DNA of 63,625 nucleotides, taken from NCBI GenBank assembly GCA_040219295.1, contig JAVJST010000009.1, positions 1-63,625 on the forward strand. The letters run 5' to 3'. Shown here piece after piece: positions 1-15,121 of this stretch. The translations under genes were made by a program, and so were the position numbers. This DNA comes from JAVJST01 sp040219295. GTDB lineage: Bacteria; Pseudomonadota; Alphaproteobacteria; Rhodospirillales; Casp-alpha2. The notes below the pieces were generated by a model. That model was not told the DNA's origin and did no database searches. It worked only from the letters and a program-made list of their open reading frames with translations. Each line of letters starts with the position of its first letter. The first letter of the stretch is position 1.

Positions 1-5526
<5,526 letters not shown>

Positions 5527-5722
5527 CACACCATACGGGTTGCGGCGCGGGTTGCGCCGAATCTATCGATACCCCTAGGTACGTCAGTCGGCGTCCGGAA
5601 GTCATCGATTTCAGCCATTCTGGCGATTTAAGGTCATGACCGTGCGCTTGGCGAAGTCCGCCCGGCTGCCGTTGACCCCGACTTTTCAGGTAGTGCATGG
5701 TGATAACAAACCGGGAGGCGGC

Positions 5723-6322
5723 ATGCGCGTCGAACAACCTTACCAGGTCTGGCCCGGCTTCTTCCCGGCCTCGTTCTGCGACGACGTCATCGCACTGGGC
5801 GAAGCATTGAAGTTGACGCCCGGGACCGTTACACACGACCCCCATGGCAAAGCGCGGGCGTCCGAAGTGGCCTGGATCGGTGACACCGAGGAACACGCCT
5901 GGATTTACGGGCCTGTCGCCGACCTGATCGCGGTCACCAACCGCAAGTTCTGGGGCTGGCGCATGGCCGGTCGAGAAACGATCCAGTACACCCGATACGG
6001 CGAGAACCAGTTCTACGGCTGGCACATGGATGCCCGCAAGAAGCCCTATGCCGAGGGCGAGCGGTGGGGCGGTCTAGTTCGCAAGATCAGCGTCAGCATC
6101 AACTTGAGCCATCCCGACGATTATCAAGGCGGCGCATTCGAGATCGAACAGACGACACCGACGCCCGACCGCCCGGAACGGCGCATTACAGCGCTTGCCG
6201 ACCTTTGGCCACAGGGGTCGGCGGTCGTTTTCCCAGCCCACCTTCACCATCGGGTCCTGCCCGTAACGCGCGGCATGCGGCGATCGCTCGTCGGCTGGTT
6301 TCTCGGCCCGCCGTTCGAGTAG
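5723..6322 (+). CDS. 2OG-Fe(II) oxygenase (PiuC/PKHD-type hydroxylase fold)
   Basis: A 199-residue protein with a double-stranded beta-helix oxygenase signature: WHMDA supplies the first iron His and Asp, HLHHRVLPVTRGMRRSL supplies the distal His and the 2-oxoglutarate-binding Arg, and QYTRYGENQFYGWH is a typical lead-in. The family uses Fe(II), O2 and 2-oxoglutarate to hydroxylate proteins or small molecules; the substrate cannot be told. An in-frame ATG exists at 5636, but the ATG at 5723 has a good GGGAGG ribosome site 7 bases upstream and matches the usual family start, so it is preferred. Monocistronic by spacing. Confidence 0.85.
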   Translation: MRVEQPYQVWPGFFPASFCDDVIALGEALKLTPGTVTHDPHGKARASEVAWIGDTEEHAWIYGPVADLIAVTNRKFWGWRMAGRETIQYTRYGENQFYGWHMDARKKPYAEGERWGGLVRKISVSINLSHPDDYQGGAFEIEQTTPTPDRPERRITALADLWPQGSAVVFPAHLHHRVLPVTRGMRRSLVGWFLGPPFE

Positions 6323-6397
6323 GGGTGGGATACCAGATTAACTCTCGCGTTTCCCCGCAGGTTCGTCCTACAGTGTTACAGGAAGGACGGGAGAGAA

Positions 6398-6847
6398 ATG
6401 ACCAGAGGGGCCCCAAACTCCCTTCAAACGCTGGGATCACGCGATGCGCTCGCCATCGACGCGGTGTTGCTTGCCAACGAAGCGTTCTATGCGGCCTTTG
6501 CCAAGGGTGATTGCGGCGCCATGGAAGACGTCTGGTCGTCGACGGCCGACATCACCTGCATTCATCCCGGCTGGCCCGCGCTCAACGGACGCCACGCGGT
6601 CATGGATAGTTGGCGCTCGATCCTACAGAGCCATTCGCCGTTCATCGCCGTCGCCGACGCTGAGGCACGGATCATCGGCGATGTCGCCTACGTCATCTGC
6701 AACGAGCACCTTGAGCCCGGCACCCTGATCGCGACCAACATGTTCGCGTACGAGAACGACACCTGGAAGATGATCCACCACCAGGCTGGCATCACGCCGG
6801 TGTCGGCCGGTGACCGGCCATCGACCGGGTCCGCGACGCTCCAGTAA
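6398..6847 (+). CDS. NTF2-like / SnoaL-type small protein
   Basis: A 149-residue protein of the nuclear transport factor 2 superfamily (SnoaL_3/DUF4440 type). The sequence HPGWPALNGRHAVMDSW, then an alternating beta pattern with VAYVICNEHLEPG and a terminal DTWKMIHHQAG, is characteristic of a cone-shaped NTF2 fold. Members are ligand-binding proteins or small enzymes; this subfamily has no assigned reaction. The start follows GGACGGGAGAGAA, a strong ribosome site. It is 67 bases upstream of the photolyase gene on the same strand and may share a transcript with it. Confidence 0.85.
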   Translation: MTRGAPNSLQTLGSRDALAIDAVLLANEAFYAAFAKGDCGAMEDVWSSTADITCIHPGWPALNGRHAVMDSWRSILQSHSPFIAVADAEARIIGDVAYVICNEHLEPGTLIATNMFAYENDTWKMIHHQAGITPVSAGDRPSTGSATLQ

Positions 6848-6914
6848 GATTTCCTGATCCGGTGCGCGGCGACGTACGTAAACAGGTTGCCGTTCAAACT
6901 GGAGTCTCTCCCCG

Positions 6915-8330
6915 TTGCTGACGATCTTCCTTTTTCGCGACGACCTGCGCCTCGAAGACAATCCGGGTTTCACCAAGGCTGCCCGGAGCGGTCCGGTGCT
7001 TCCCCTGTACGTTCTCGATGACGCGGCCATGACGGACGACCTCGACGACCCGCACCGTCTCGGCGGCGCGGCGCGGTGGTGGCTGCATCATTCACTGGCG
7101 TCGCTCGACGGCGCGCTCAGGGAACGCGGGTCCCGCCTGACGGTCATGCGGGGCGATCCGTTCGTGATCGTCACCGATCTCGTGCGATCGACGAACGCCG
7201 CGGCCGTTCACCTGTCGCGCGGTTATTCCCCCTGGGACGTCGAACTGGAACGGCGTCTCAACGAAACGCTGGCGGCCGACGGCAAGATCCTGCGAAGGTT
7301 CGGCGGCCGTTTGCTGTTCGAACCTGAGTCCGTGTCGACAAAGAGCGGCGACCCGTTCAAGGTCTTCACGCCGTTCTGGCGTGCCTGTCAGACGCTCGAC
7401 GATCCGTCCGGACACACGGCGCCGCCCGATGACGTTGCGGCCCCTGACAGCTCTCCCGACGGTGTCGCAATCGACACTCTCGGATTGCTGCCGCATGATC
7501 CTGACTGGAGCACCGGCATCGCCGCCGCCTGGCAGCCGGGTGAGGCCGGTGCCCGCATCCGCCTCGAAAACTTCCTGGACGACGCCGCCGATGATTACGG
7601 CAAGGGCCGCGACGTTCCGTCCATCGCCGGAACCTCGCGGCTGTCGCCGCATCTGCGGTGGGGCGAGATCAGTCCACGCACGATCTGGCAGGCGGTCCGG
7701 CAACGCACCCCGCAACCGCGCGGCGCGGAGGCCTACCTGCGCGAACTCGGATGGCGCGACTTCTGTCATCACCTGCTCTTCCATTTCCCGACCATGCCGG
7801 TATCGCCGATGCGCGAGCCCTTCGATGCCATCGACTGGTGCAACGACGCGCAGGACATTCGCCGATGGCAACGGGGGCGGACCGGTTATCCGATCGTCGA
7901 CGCCGGGATGCGCGAACTCTGGCGCACCGGCTGGATGCACAACCGGGTGCGCATGGCCGCGGCGTCGTTTCTCGTCAAACACCTGCTGACCGACTGGCGT
8001 ATCGGCGCCGCCTGGTTCATGGACACGCTCGTCGATGCCGACCCGGCCAACAACAGTGCGGGCTGGCAGTGGGTCACCGGATGCGGCACCGACGCGGCAC
8101 CCTACTTCCGGGTCTTTAATCCGACGCTCCAGGGCGAAAAGTTCGATGCCGACGGCGCCTATGTCCGCCACTGGCTGCCGACCCTCGGCGACGTGGAAAC
8201 GAAGTACATCCACAAGCCCTGGGAGGCCCCGGCGGACGCACAACCGGACTACCCGCCACCGATCGTCGATCACAAGACGGCGCGCCAACGCGCCCTCGAC
8301 AGGTTCGGTGTCGTCAAGTCGGCTAGCTGA
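6915..8330 (+). CDS. phrB: Deoxyribodipyrimidine photolyase (class I)
   Basis: A 471-residue flavoprotein that repairs UV-induced pyrimidine dimers using blue light. The N-terminal Rossmann-like antenna domain (about 1-130) begins LTIFLFRDDLRLEDN. The C-terminal FAD domain shows RLSPHLRWGEISPR, ELGWRDFCHHLLFHFP, GYPIVDAGMRELWRTGWMHNR and WQWVTGCGTDAAPYFRVFNP, the conserved FAD- and lesion-binding segments; length is normal. The chosen start is TTG at 6915 with GGAG about 11 bases upstream, because the protein then begins exactly where the family does; no in-frame ATG fits. A long opposite-strand frame here is a coding shadow. Confidence 0.95.
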   Translation: MLTIFLFRDDLRLEDNPGFTKAARSGPVLPLYVLDDAAMTDDLDDPHRLGGAARWWLHHSLASLDGALRERGSRLTVMRGDPFVIVTDLVRSTNAAAVHLSRGYSPWDVELERRLNETLAADGKILRRFGGRLLFEPESVSTKSGDPFKVFTPFWRACQTLDDPSGHTAPPDDVAAPDSSPDGVAIDTLGLLPHDPDWSTGIAAAWQPGEAGARIRLENFLDDAADDYGKGRDVPSIAGTSRLSPHLRWGEISPRTIWQAVRQRTPQPRGAEAYLRELGWRDFCHHLLFHFPTMPVSPMREPFDAIDWCNDAQDIRRWQRGRTGYPIVDAGMRELWRTGWMHNRVRMAAASFLVKHLLTDWRIGAAWFMDTLVDADPANNSAGWQWVTGCGTDAAPYFRVFNPTLQGEKFDADGAYVRHWLPTLGDVETKYIHKPWEAPADAQPDYPPPIVDHKTARQRALDRFGVVKSAS

Positions 8331-8430
8331 CACCGGGCGTCGCCTATAGCTGGCCGGGAACGAAGGCAGCGTGATAGGGTGCGCCCCGATCAATCAGGTT
8401 CGTCCAGCAACGACACGGACTCAAATCAGC

Positions 8431-8991
8431 ATGATATTTTCCAGATTCTTCGCCGTCTTGACCGCCGCGCTGCTTCTGGCCGCGAGTCCGGCAGTGGCAG
8501 CGGACGACGAGACCTTTACCAAGGATGAGATCCTCAGCAAGACGCGCGGTTTCTTCGGCGACACCACCGAAGGCCTAGCGGAAGCCGTGGAAAAGGCCTT
8601 CGCCGACAACGGGCGGCCCAACGCCTACATCATCGGCGAGGAAGCCAGCGGCGCGATCGGTGTCGGCCTGCGCTACGGTGAAGGTATCCTGACCCTGAAG
8701 TCGGGCGAGAAATCCGAGATCTACTGGCAGGGTCCATCGATCGGGTTCGACTTCGGCGGCAACGCGTCCAAGGTGTTCACGCTGATCTACAATCTTCAGT
8801 CGGTCGACCATATCTTCCAGCGCATCCCCGGCGTCGACGGCTCGGCCTACTTCGTCGCCGGCGTCGGCATGAACTATCAGCAGTCCGCCAACCTGATCCT
8901 CGCGCCAATCCGCACCGGCATCGGCCTGCGCGGCGGCGTCAACATCGGTTATCTGCACTATAGCCGGGAGCACTCCTGGATACCGTTCTGA
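8431..8991 (+). CDS. DUF1134 family exported protein
   Basis: 186 residues beginning with a clear Sec signal peptide (MIFSRFFAVLTAALLLAASPAVAA, about 24 residues). The mature part has the DUF1134 signatures GFFGDTTEGLAEAVEKAF, GRPNAYIIGEEASGAIGVGLRYGEG and IYWQGPSIGFDFGGNASKVFTLIYNL. The family is common in alphaproteobacteria, is predicted periplasmic or envelope-associated, and has no assigned function. An upstream in-frame ATG (8371) would put the hydrophobic segment at residue 21, so 8431 is preferred. Convergent with the next gene, 18 bases apart. Confidence 0.9.
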   Translation: MIFSRFFAVLTAALLLAASPAVAADDETFTKDEILSKTRGFFGDTTEGLAEAVEKAFADNGRPNAYIIGEEASGAIGVGLRYGEGILTLKSGEKSEIYWQGPSIGFDFGGNASKVFTLIYNLQSVDHIFQRIPGVDGSAYFVAGVGMNYQQSANLILAPIRTGIGLRGGVNIGYLHYSREHSWIPF

Positions 8992-9009
8992 ACGCCATCA
9001 GGTCCGGCG

Positions 9010-10098
9010 TCAGAAATGATATGACACGCTGACCATACCGAAGCGGTCGGCCCGGCGCTGGCCTTTGAACTCGCGCGTCCGGTAAACGTGCGCAGCGGCG
9101 ACGCGGACATCCCTGATGACCACGGCAGCACCGACCTGGACGTCGCCGGTGATCGGTTCCTTGTCGACACCATGACTGTCGGTGAAGGTGTTTCCATCGA
9201 GAAAAATGTTCTGTCCGACCAGGCTGGCCTGTGTTCCGGCAAACAGGTACCAGGCGAAATCGGTTTCTGGCGACACGGCCCCCGGCCCGGAGAATGCAGG
9301 CCGGATTTGCGGCGGGCCGAAGTCCGTCTCTAGACCTTGGCCGACACGCACCGTAAGACCGCTATTCAACAACGTGAACACGTTGCCGAGGCTGCCGCCT
9401 AGGTGGGGAATGGCATCGAGCTCCAGCCCGCCCGGCGTCCGCCACGCGTCCGGCCGCCACTTGCGCTCGAAGAACAGCGCGACGGCGGGTTCGTTGCGAA
9501 GCTGATTGTCCCAGCCGTTCGACCGCGAGACATCGATCAGATCGTGAAAACCGTTCTGCGTTTCGTCGGCATATGACTGCGGCCCGACGATGCCGAGATT
9601 TAGCTCGACGGAATCGAGCGTCTTGTAGCTGGCGCCGCCGGCGGTCGTCCAATCGGCTTCGGCGTAAAGCGACATAGACGCATAAGTCCAGCCGGCGTAT
9701 GGCCGGTCCGTAACGATCAGCTCCGCCGCGTCTGTGTCTTCCGGCGTGAAGATGCTCTGGCCCAGGGCGAAACCGATGCGGCCGCCGGAGACGTCAGCCA
9801 GCGGATAGAGGAAGTCGAGCGTTTCGCGAACGATTTCCGGCCCGCCGGTCTCCACGTCCGAAACCCAGGCAATCCGTGTGCCGTGCGTATAGTGACGATC
9901 GGTCCGCGCGATGCGGTCGTTCTCCGCCGTAATGGTCCAGGTCCCGGACGGCAGCCCGGTTTCGGCCTTCTCGTGCTCCTCGCCGGCCGTCACCGGCGAG
10001 CCGGCCAGGGCCGCAGCGATCACGGCCGCAACCGCGAAGCCCCGGAACACCGCCGCCGGGAGGCTCCTGGATTTGTCGCTCCGGTTGCACGTCTGCAA
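9010..10098 (-). CDS. LpxR-like outer-membrane lipid A deacylase family protein (DUF2219)
   Basis: 362 residues with an N-terminal signal region and a beta-barrel pattern ending in aromatic Phe (SVSYHF). LpxR-family signatures are present: TITAENDRIARTDRHYTHGTRIAW (Asn-Asp pair near the first strand), TDRPYAGWTYAS, LGIVGPQSYADETQNGFHDLI (the conserved His of the active site). LpxR removes the 3'-linked acyloxyacyl chains of lipid A in a Ca2+-dependent way; whether this member is active is not shown. The start is TTG at 10098 with GGAGATC upstream; no ATG is available before the mature domain. Confidence 0.85.
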   Translation of the reverse strand: MQTCNRSDKSRSLPAAVFRGFAVAAVIAAALAGSPVTAGEEHEKAETGLPSGTWTITAENDRIARTDRHYTHGTRIAWVSDVETGGPEIVRETLDFLYPLADVSGGRIGFALGQSIFTPEDTDAAELIVTDRPYAGWTYASMSLYAEADWTTAGGASYKTLDSVELNLGIVGPQSYADETQNGFHDLIDVSRSNGWDNQLRNEPAVALFFERKWRPDAWRTPGGLELDAIPHLGGSLGNVFTLLNSGLTVRVGQGLETDFGPPQIRPAFSGPGAVSPETDFAWYLFAGTQASLVGQNIFLDGNTFTDSHGVDKEPITGDVQVGAAVVIRDVRVAAAHVYRTREFKGQRRADRFGMVSVSYHF

Positions 10099-10160
10099 GA
10101 TCCCGATCTCCGTTCGTTTTCGACCGACGGGTTAGAGGCGCCGAATCGGGCAAGAATATG

Positions 10161-10616
10161 TCAGGCCGCGCCGTCCTTGACGCTTTCCATCGCCACGAAG
10201 GTCGAGGTATGCGACACGTGCGGCAAACAGGCAATCGTTTCGCCCAATGTCTTCCGATACTCGACTATATCGGCTGAACGCACCTTGAGAAGATAGTCAA
10301 AACCGCCTGCGATCATGTGACACTGCTCGACCGACGGAACGTCGCGCACTGCGGCGTTGAACGCCTGCAGTGCCTTCTCCGTGGTGTCTGACAGGTGCAC
10401 CTGCACGAACGCGACGTGTCCCTGGCCGAGTTTGCCGTGATCGACCAACGCGGTGTAGCCGCGCAGGTAACCGTCCCGCTCCAGGCGCTTGATGCGGTTC
10501 TGACACGGCGTCTTGGAAACACCGACGCGCGCGGCCAGTTCGGTGACGGTAACCCGGGCGTTGCGGCGCAATTCGGCGACGATCCGCCGGTCAATTTTAT
10601 CCAATTCCCCAATCAT
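10161..10616 (-). CDS. putR: Lrp/AsnC-family regulator, probable proline-responsive PutR
   Basis: 151 residues: N-terminal winged HTH (LDKIDRRIVAELRRNARVTVTELAARVGVSKTPCQNRIKRLE) and C-terminal RAM/Lrp effector domain (HMIAGGFDYLLKVRSADIVEYRK). Lrp-type proteins form dimers to octamers and bind amino acids. This one is divergent from putA with a 131-base shared promoter region, the arrangement of PutR, which activates putA in response to proline in several alphaproteobacteria. Function is therefore assigned by family plus position; confidence in the Lrp call is high and in the PutR name moderate. Confidence 0.85.
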   Translation of the reverse strand: MIGELDKIDRRIVAELRRNARVTVTELAARVGVSKTPCQNRIKRLERDGYLRGYTALVDHGKLGQGHVAFVQVHLSDTTEKALQAFNAAVRDVPSVEQCHMIAGGFDYLLKVRSADIVEYRKTLGETIACLPHVSHTSTFVAMESVKDGAA

Positions 10617-10747
10617 TGCCCGTTGATGAGCGAAATTGCCTAATAATGCAACAAAATATGGGAATAATAGCTAAATCATCTCGGAGATCGGGCAAACTTC
10701 CCTTTCAAGCTCTGGCATACTGAATTCCTTGAAGGGAGAATCCGGTG
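10617..10747. promoter_or_regulatory. Divergent putR-putA control region
   Basis: 131 bases between the two divergent starts, distinctly AT-richer than the flanking genes (segments such as TAATAATGCAACAAAATATGG). Lrp-family proteins usually bind AT-rich, imperfectly palindromic sites here. I cannot define an exact operator. A GAAGGGAGAA ribosome site precedes putA. Confidence 0.5.
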
Positions 10748-13700
10748 ATGACACAAGCTAACGATCTTCGCGCCGCCATCCGCACGGCCTATCTCCGGGA
10801 CGAGGGTGAATCCGTTCGCGGCCTCATCGAGCTGGCAGGCCTCTCCGACGAGGAACGCCGGTCGATCTCTGCCGCGGCCGCCGGTCTCGTGCGCACGATC
10901 CGCAGCGACAGCCGTCCCGGCCTGATGGAACAGTTCCTCGGAGAATACGGGCTCTCAACCACGGAGGGGGTCGCCCTGATGTGTCTCGCCGAGGCGCTGC
11001 TGCGGGTTCCCGATGCGGAAACCATCGACGCCCTGATTCAGGACAAGATCGCGCCGGCCGACTGGGGACGACATCTCGGGCACTCCAGTTCCTCGCTGGT
11101 CAACGCCTCGACGTGGGCGCTGATGCTGACTGGACAGGTTCTCAAGGAAGACATCCATCCGGGTATCGTCGCCACCCTTCACGATGTCGTCCGCCGTCTC
11201 GGCGAACCGGTGGTACGTACCGCCGTCTCTCATGCCATGCGCGAAATGGGTCAGCAGTTCGTTCTCGGTCAGACCATCAACGCGGCGATGGAACGCGGCC
11301 GGGTGATGGAACAACGGGGATACACCTATTCCTACGACATGCTCGGCGAGGCCGCGCGCACCGAACGCGATGCCAAGCGCTATCACCTCGCCTACGCCGA
11401 TGCCATCGGTGAGATCGCCAAGGCCTGTACGCATGATGACATTCGCAAGAACCCGGGAATCTCGGTGAAACTGTCCGCGCTCCACTGCCGCTACGAGTAC
11501 GCCCAACGCGACCGCGCGGTGCCGGGTATCGCTGCCCGTCTGTCGTCGCTGCTAGCGCTGGCGGCCAGTGCCAACATGGGTCTCAACATCGACGCCGAGG
11601 AGGCTGATCGTCTGGATCTCTCGCTGGACGTCATAGAGGAAGCACTCTCAGACCCGGCCCTCGACGGTTGGGACGGCTTCGGTGTCGTCGTCCAGGCCTA
11701 CAGCAAGCGTGCGCCGCATGTGCTCGACTGGTTGTATGACCTGAGCGCCCGGCTCGGCCGGCGCATCATGGTGCGTTTGGTGAAGGGCGCGTACTGGGAC
11801 GCCGAAATCAAGCGTGCCCAGGTACTCGGCCTCGAGGGATTCCCGGTATTTACCCGAAAAGTGAACACCGACGTCTCCTATCTCGCCTGCTCCCGCAAGC
11901 TGTTCGGCATGACCGATCGCATCTATCCCCAGTTCGCCACGCACAACGCACACACGGTATCGGCGGTACTCGCCATGGGTGACGACCCCGCAAGTTTCGA
12001 GTTTCAGCGCCTTCATGGCATGGGAGAGTCGCTCCATGACGCGGTCCTGGCGAAACATGGGACCCGTTGCCGCATCTACGCACCGGTCGGGGCCCACGAG
12101 GACCTTCTCGCCTATCTTGTCCGTCGACTGCTGGAGAACGGCGCGAACAGTTCGTTCGTCAACCAGATCGTCGACCTCAGCGTCAGCGCCGACGACATCG
12201 CCCGCGATCCAATCGATGAGGTCGAGGCGTTGGGCCAGTCCATTGCCCATGCCAGGATCATCCCGCCGCCCGCACTGTTCGCGCCGCAGCGGCGGAACGC
12301 CCGCGGCTGGGACCTGACCGATCCGGCGGCCGTCGCCGCGCTCGACGAGGCGCGCGGCGCATTCCGCACCCACAAGTGGCGGGCCACACCAATGATGGCC
12401 GGACCAGCATCCGGGAACGGCCCGGAACGAATCGTGCGCAATCCGATGATCCCGGATGACGAGGTCGGCACCGTCACCGACGCCACGCCGGCCGACGTCG
12501 ATGCCGCTTACGGCGCTGCGAAGGACGCCTTTGCCCGCTGGTCGGCACGGCCTGCGGTCGAACGCGCGGAGATTCTCAGGGCCGTCGCCGACGCCTACGA
12601 GGCGAATGCGCCCGAGCTGATGGCGCTGGCGACCCGCGAGGCGGGCAAGACGCTGCTCGACGGGGTGGCTGAGGTCCGCGAGGCGGTTGATTTCCTGCGA
12701 TACTACGCGGCCGAGGCCGAGCGCTTGGAGGCCGAAGGCGATGCCGAACCACGCGGTATCTTTGCCTGCATCTCGCCGTGGAACTTCCCGCTCGCCATCT
12801 TTACAGGCCCGATCGCGGCGGCACTGGCAACCGGCAACGTGGCGATCGCAAAACCCGCGGAGCAGACCTGCCTGATCGCCGCACGTGCAGTCGAACTGAT
12901 GCTGGCCGCCGGCGTTCCCGCCGGCGCGGTGCAGCTGTTGCCGGGCGACGGACCGGGCGTCGGCGCGCCGCTGGTTTCAGATCCGCGCCTCGCGGGGGTT
13001 TGCTTCACGGGCTCGACCGATACGGCCCAGGCGATCAACCGGGCGATGGCGCGCTCGGCCGACCCGTCTGCCGTGCTGATCGCCGAAACCGGCGGGCTCA
13101 ACGCCATGATCCTCGATTCCACCGCACTCGCCGAACAGGGCGTCCGCGACGTGGTGATATCCGCCTTCCAGAGCGCCGGACAGCGCTGCTCGGCGACACG
13201 CATCCTTTATGTCCAGAAGGACGTCGAAGAACGCACGCTCAACATGCTGCGGGGCGCCATGGCGGCGCTGAGAATCGGCGATCCGTGGGAGTTGTCGTCC
13301 GATCTCGGGCCGGTGATCGACGCCGAGGCGCATGAATCCCTCACAACCTACATCGCCGAGCAGGCGGCACGCGGCAACCTGATCGACAGCCTGCCCGTGC
13401 CGGACGCCCTGAAGGACGGTTTCGTCGTCCCGCCGACCCTGATCCGCACGCACGGCATCGAGGGCATGGAGCGTGAGATGTTCGGGCCCGTGCTGCACGT
13501 CGCGACGTACGAAGCAAAGGACCTGCCAAAGGTCATAGGCGCGATCAACGCGCGAAACTACGGCCTCACGCTCGGCATCCACACGCGGGTCGACCAGCGG
13601 GTCCAGGACATCGTCGAGGCCGCCCGGGTCGGCAACATCTACGTCAACCGCAACCAGATTGGTGCCGTCGTCAACTCTCAGCCGTTCGGCGGCGAGGGCC

Positions 13701-14185
13701 TGTCCGGTACCGGCCCCAAGGCCGGCGGGCCGCTCTACGTCCGGCGTTTCGTCAAGCCCGGCCCCGGCCTTGGAGTGAGGCTTGGAGAGACCGACCTGCC
13801 CGGCCCAACCGGCGAAAGCAATCGCTACCGGATCAAGCCGCGCGGTCGGATTGCCTGTGCCGGTACGCTCGACCAACCGGACGGCGGTGACGAACTGGCG
13901 CGACAGATCGCCGCAGCAAAGTCCTTCGGCAACGACGCTGTCGACGTCAGTGGCAGAACCGCCGAGGAGATCGCCGGCATGGATCACCTCGACGGCGTGA
14001 TGGCGGCCGGAGGCGAGGACGATCTCCGCGCACTGCGCGGGGCGCTTGCCGCGCGATCGGGTCCAATCGTGCTGTTGATCACCGATCCGGCCGATGCCTG
14101 CGCTCTGGTCTCCGAGCGTACGCTGTGCATCGACACCACGGCGGCAGGCGGCAATGCGTCGCTGCTCGCCGATGCCGCCGCTTAG
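10748..14185 (+). CDS. putA: Bifunctional proline dehydrogenase / P5C dehydrogenase
   Basis: A 1145-residue fused enzyme that oxidises proline to glutamate. The FAD-dependent proline dehydrogenase barrel (about 130-490) shows RLVKGAYWDAEIKRAQ, FATHNAHTVSAVLAM and RIYAPVGAHEDLLAYLVRRLLENGANSSFVNQ. The NAD+-dependent glutamate-semialdehyde dehydrogenase follows, with ACISPWNFPLAIFTGP, CFTGSTDTAQ, the catalytic Cys near residue 814 in SAGQRCSATR, and PFGGEGLSGTGPKAGGPLYVRRF. The last roughly 130 residues form the extra C-terminal domain of longer PutAs. There is no N-terminal ribbon-helix-helix, so this PutA is not itself a repressor, in keeping with the divergent Lrp regulator. Start: ATG at 10748, preferred over GTG at 10745. 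Confidence 0.97.
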   Translation: MTQANDLRAAIRTAYLRDEGESVRGLIELAGLSDEERRSISAAAAGLVRTIRSDSRPGLMEQFLGEYGLSTTEGVALMCLAEALLRVPDAETIDALIQDKIAPADWGRHLGHSSSSLVNASTWALMLTGQVLKEDIHPGIVATLHDVVRRLGEPVVRTAVSHAMREMGQQFVLGQTINAAMERGRVMEQRGYTYSYDMLGEAARTERDAKRYHLAYADAIGEIAKACTHDDIRKNPGISVKLSALHCRYEYAQRDRAVPGIAARLSSLLALAASANMGLNIDAEEADRLDLSLDVIEEALSDPALDGWDGFGVVVQAYSKRAPHVLDWLYDLSARLGRRIMVRLVKGAYWDAEIKRAQVLGLEGFPVFTRKVNTDVSYLACSRKLFGMTDRIYPQFATHNAHTVSAVLAMGDDPASFEFQRLHGMGESLHDAVLAKHGTRCRIYAPVGAHEDLLAYLVRRLLENGANSSFVNQIVDLSVSADDIARDPIDEVEALGQSIAHARIIPPPALFAPQRRNARGWDLTDPAAVAALDEARGAFRTHKWRATPMMAGPASGNGPERIVRNPMIPDDEVGTVTDATPADVDAAYGAAKDAFARWSARPAVERAEILRAVADAYEANAPELMALATREAGKTLLDGVAEVREAVDFLRYYAAEAERLEAEGDAEPRGIFACISPWNFPLAIFTGPIAAALATGNVAIAKPAEQTCLIAARAVELMLAAGVPAGAVQLLPGDGPGVGAPLVSDPRLAGVCFTGSTDTAQAINRAMARSADPSAVLIAETGGLNAMILDSTALAEQGVRDVVISAFQSAGQRCSATRILYVQKDVEERTLNMLRGAMAALRIGDPWELSSDLGPVIDAEAHESLTTYIAEQAARGNLIDSLPVPDALKDGFVVPPTLIRTHGIEGMEREMFGPVLHVATYEAKDLPKVIGAINARNYGLTLGIHTRVDQRVQDIVEAARVGNIYVNRNQIGAVVNSQPFGGEGLSGTGPKAGGPLYVRRFVKPGPGLGVRLGETDLPGPTGESNRYRIKPRGRIACAGTLDQPDGGDELARQIAAAKSFGNDAVDVSGRTAEEIAGMDHLDGVMAAGGEDDLRALRGALAARSGPIVLLITDPADACALVSERTLCIDTTAAGGNASLLADAAA

Positions 14186-14254
14186 ACCGGGTTAACCAGC
14201 CTTTAGGTGCGGTCTGCGCATGGTGTGTCGTCGCTGCACAACCGGAAGCGCCGC

Positions 14255-14968
14255 ATGTCCTCCGTTTCGAAAGAGTTTGACGAGCAAGCCAGAGCCGGCC
14301 TCAACGAGCTGATCCAGGTATTCAACGCGGCGGCGCCGGGCGGTGATTGGGAGCGGATTCAACCCGCTCTCGACGATTGGTTTGCCCTCTACCTCAATGC
14401 CGACAATGCCGCAGACGAAGTCATCCGCGTCGTCCGTCAGCTCGAGTGGTCGACGCACTGCATCAAGGTTCGCGCACTGTACGCCGGCGTGATCAAGATG
14501 ATCGATGTCGGATCGGTCGGCGGTCTTGGCCCGCCGTGGCAAGAACATACGGAAACCATCGGTTTCACGTTGAACTTCGAACCGAACGGCGACAAGGCCA
14601 GAACAGAAACCTCGTTGACCTACGACACGGCACTCTGGGAACACGACGAGATGCGCGACTTTTTCGTCTACGAGGGCTTTAACCAGCAAGGCTCGTCGCT
14701 GTTCGAGTTCAACGAGGACTACATCCGTGAGAACTTCGACACACTCTCGATGGAAGGCGATCCCCGGCTCGCCGAAACGATCTTCGAGCGCTCCAGGCTG
14801 GTCGAGGTGCGCCGCATTCCCTGTCGCGCGCTCGACAACATCCTGCGAGACGAAACCCCCGATGTTTCCTTCAACTTCATGAAGATCGACGCCCAGGGCG
14901 CCGAGTACAACATCCTCCATGGCGCGGTGGACGGAGGTGCCGCCGTTCTTCGGAATGTGATTGAATAG
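14255..14968 (+). CDS. FkbM-like methyltransferase, probably C-terminally truncated
   Basis: About 237 residues. IDVGSVGGLGPPW resembles the SAM-binding loop, and FNFMKIDAQGAEYNILHGA is the FkbM core motif. FkbM proteins normally continue 40-60 residues with a VIGIEVEV strand and a GYRL tail. Here the frame stops at VLRNVIE, and another frame just after the stop encodes NFIDEGYGLRKR, which looks like a displaced tail. The gene has therefore probably lost part of its 3' end by deletion plus frameshift. Start at ATG 14255, from which the conserved region begins sensibly. FkbM enzymes O-methylate sugars or polyketides; the activity of this one is doubtful. Confidence 0.6.
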   Translation: MSSVSKEFDEQARAGLNELIQVFNAAAPGGDWERIQPALDDWFALYLNADNAADEVIRVVRQLEWSTHCIKVRALYAGVIKMIDVGSVGGLGPPWQEHTETIGFTLNFEPNGDKARTETSLTYDTALWEHDEMRDFFVYEGFNQQGSSLFEFNEDYIRENFDTLSMEGDPRLAETIFERSRLVEVRRIPCRALDNILRDETPDVSFNFMKIDAQGAEYNILHGAVDGGAAVLRNVIE

Positions 14969-15121
14969 TAACTTCATCGACGAAGGATACGGCCTGCGCA
15001 AACGTTGATCCAGATCAAGGCTAGGGCGCCGGAGATCAGCGATCATACTGGTAAAGCGAAATCGGCCGCTGTCCGGTTCGTCATCGTGACAGGAAGGCCG
15101 ACAACCACGGGAGATCAGATC

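Noticed and set aside
7092..8393. Long minus-strand frame opposite the photolyase
   Set aside because: Antisense shadow in high-GC DNA; the photolyase on the other strand has all conserved motifs.
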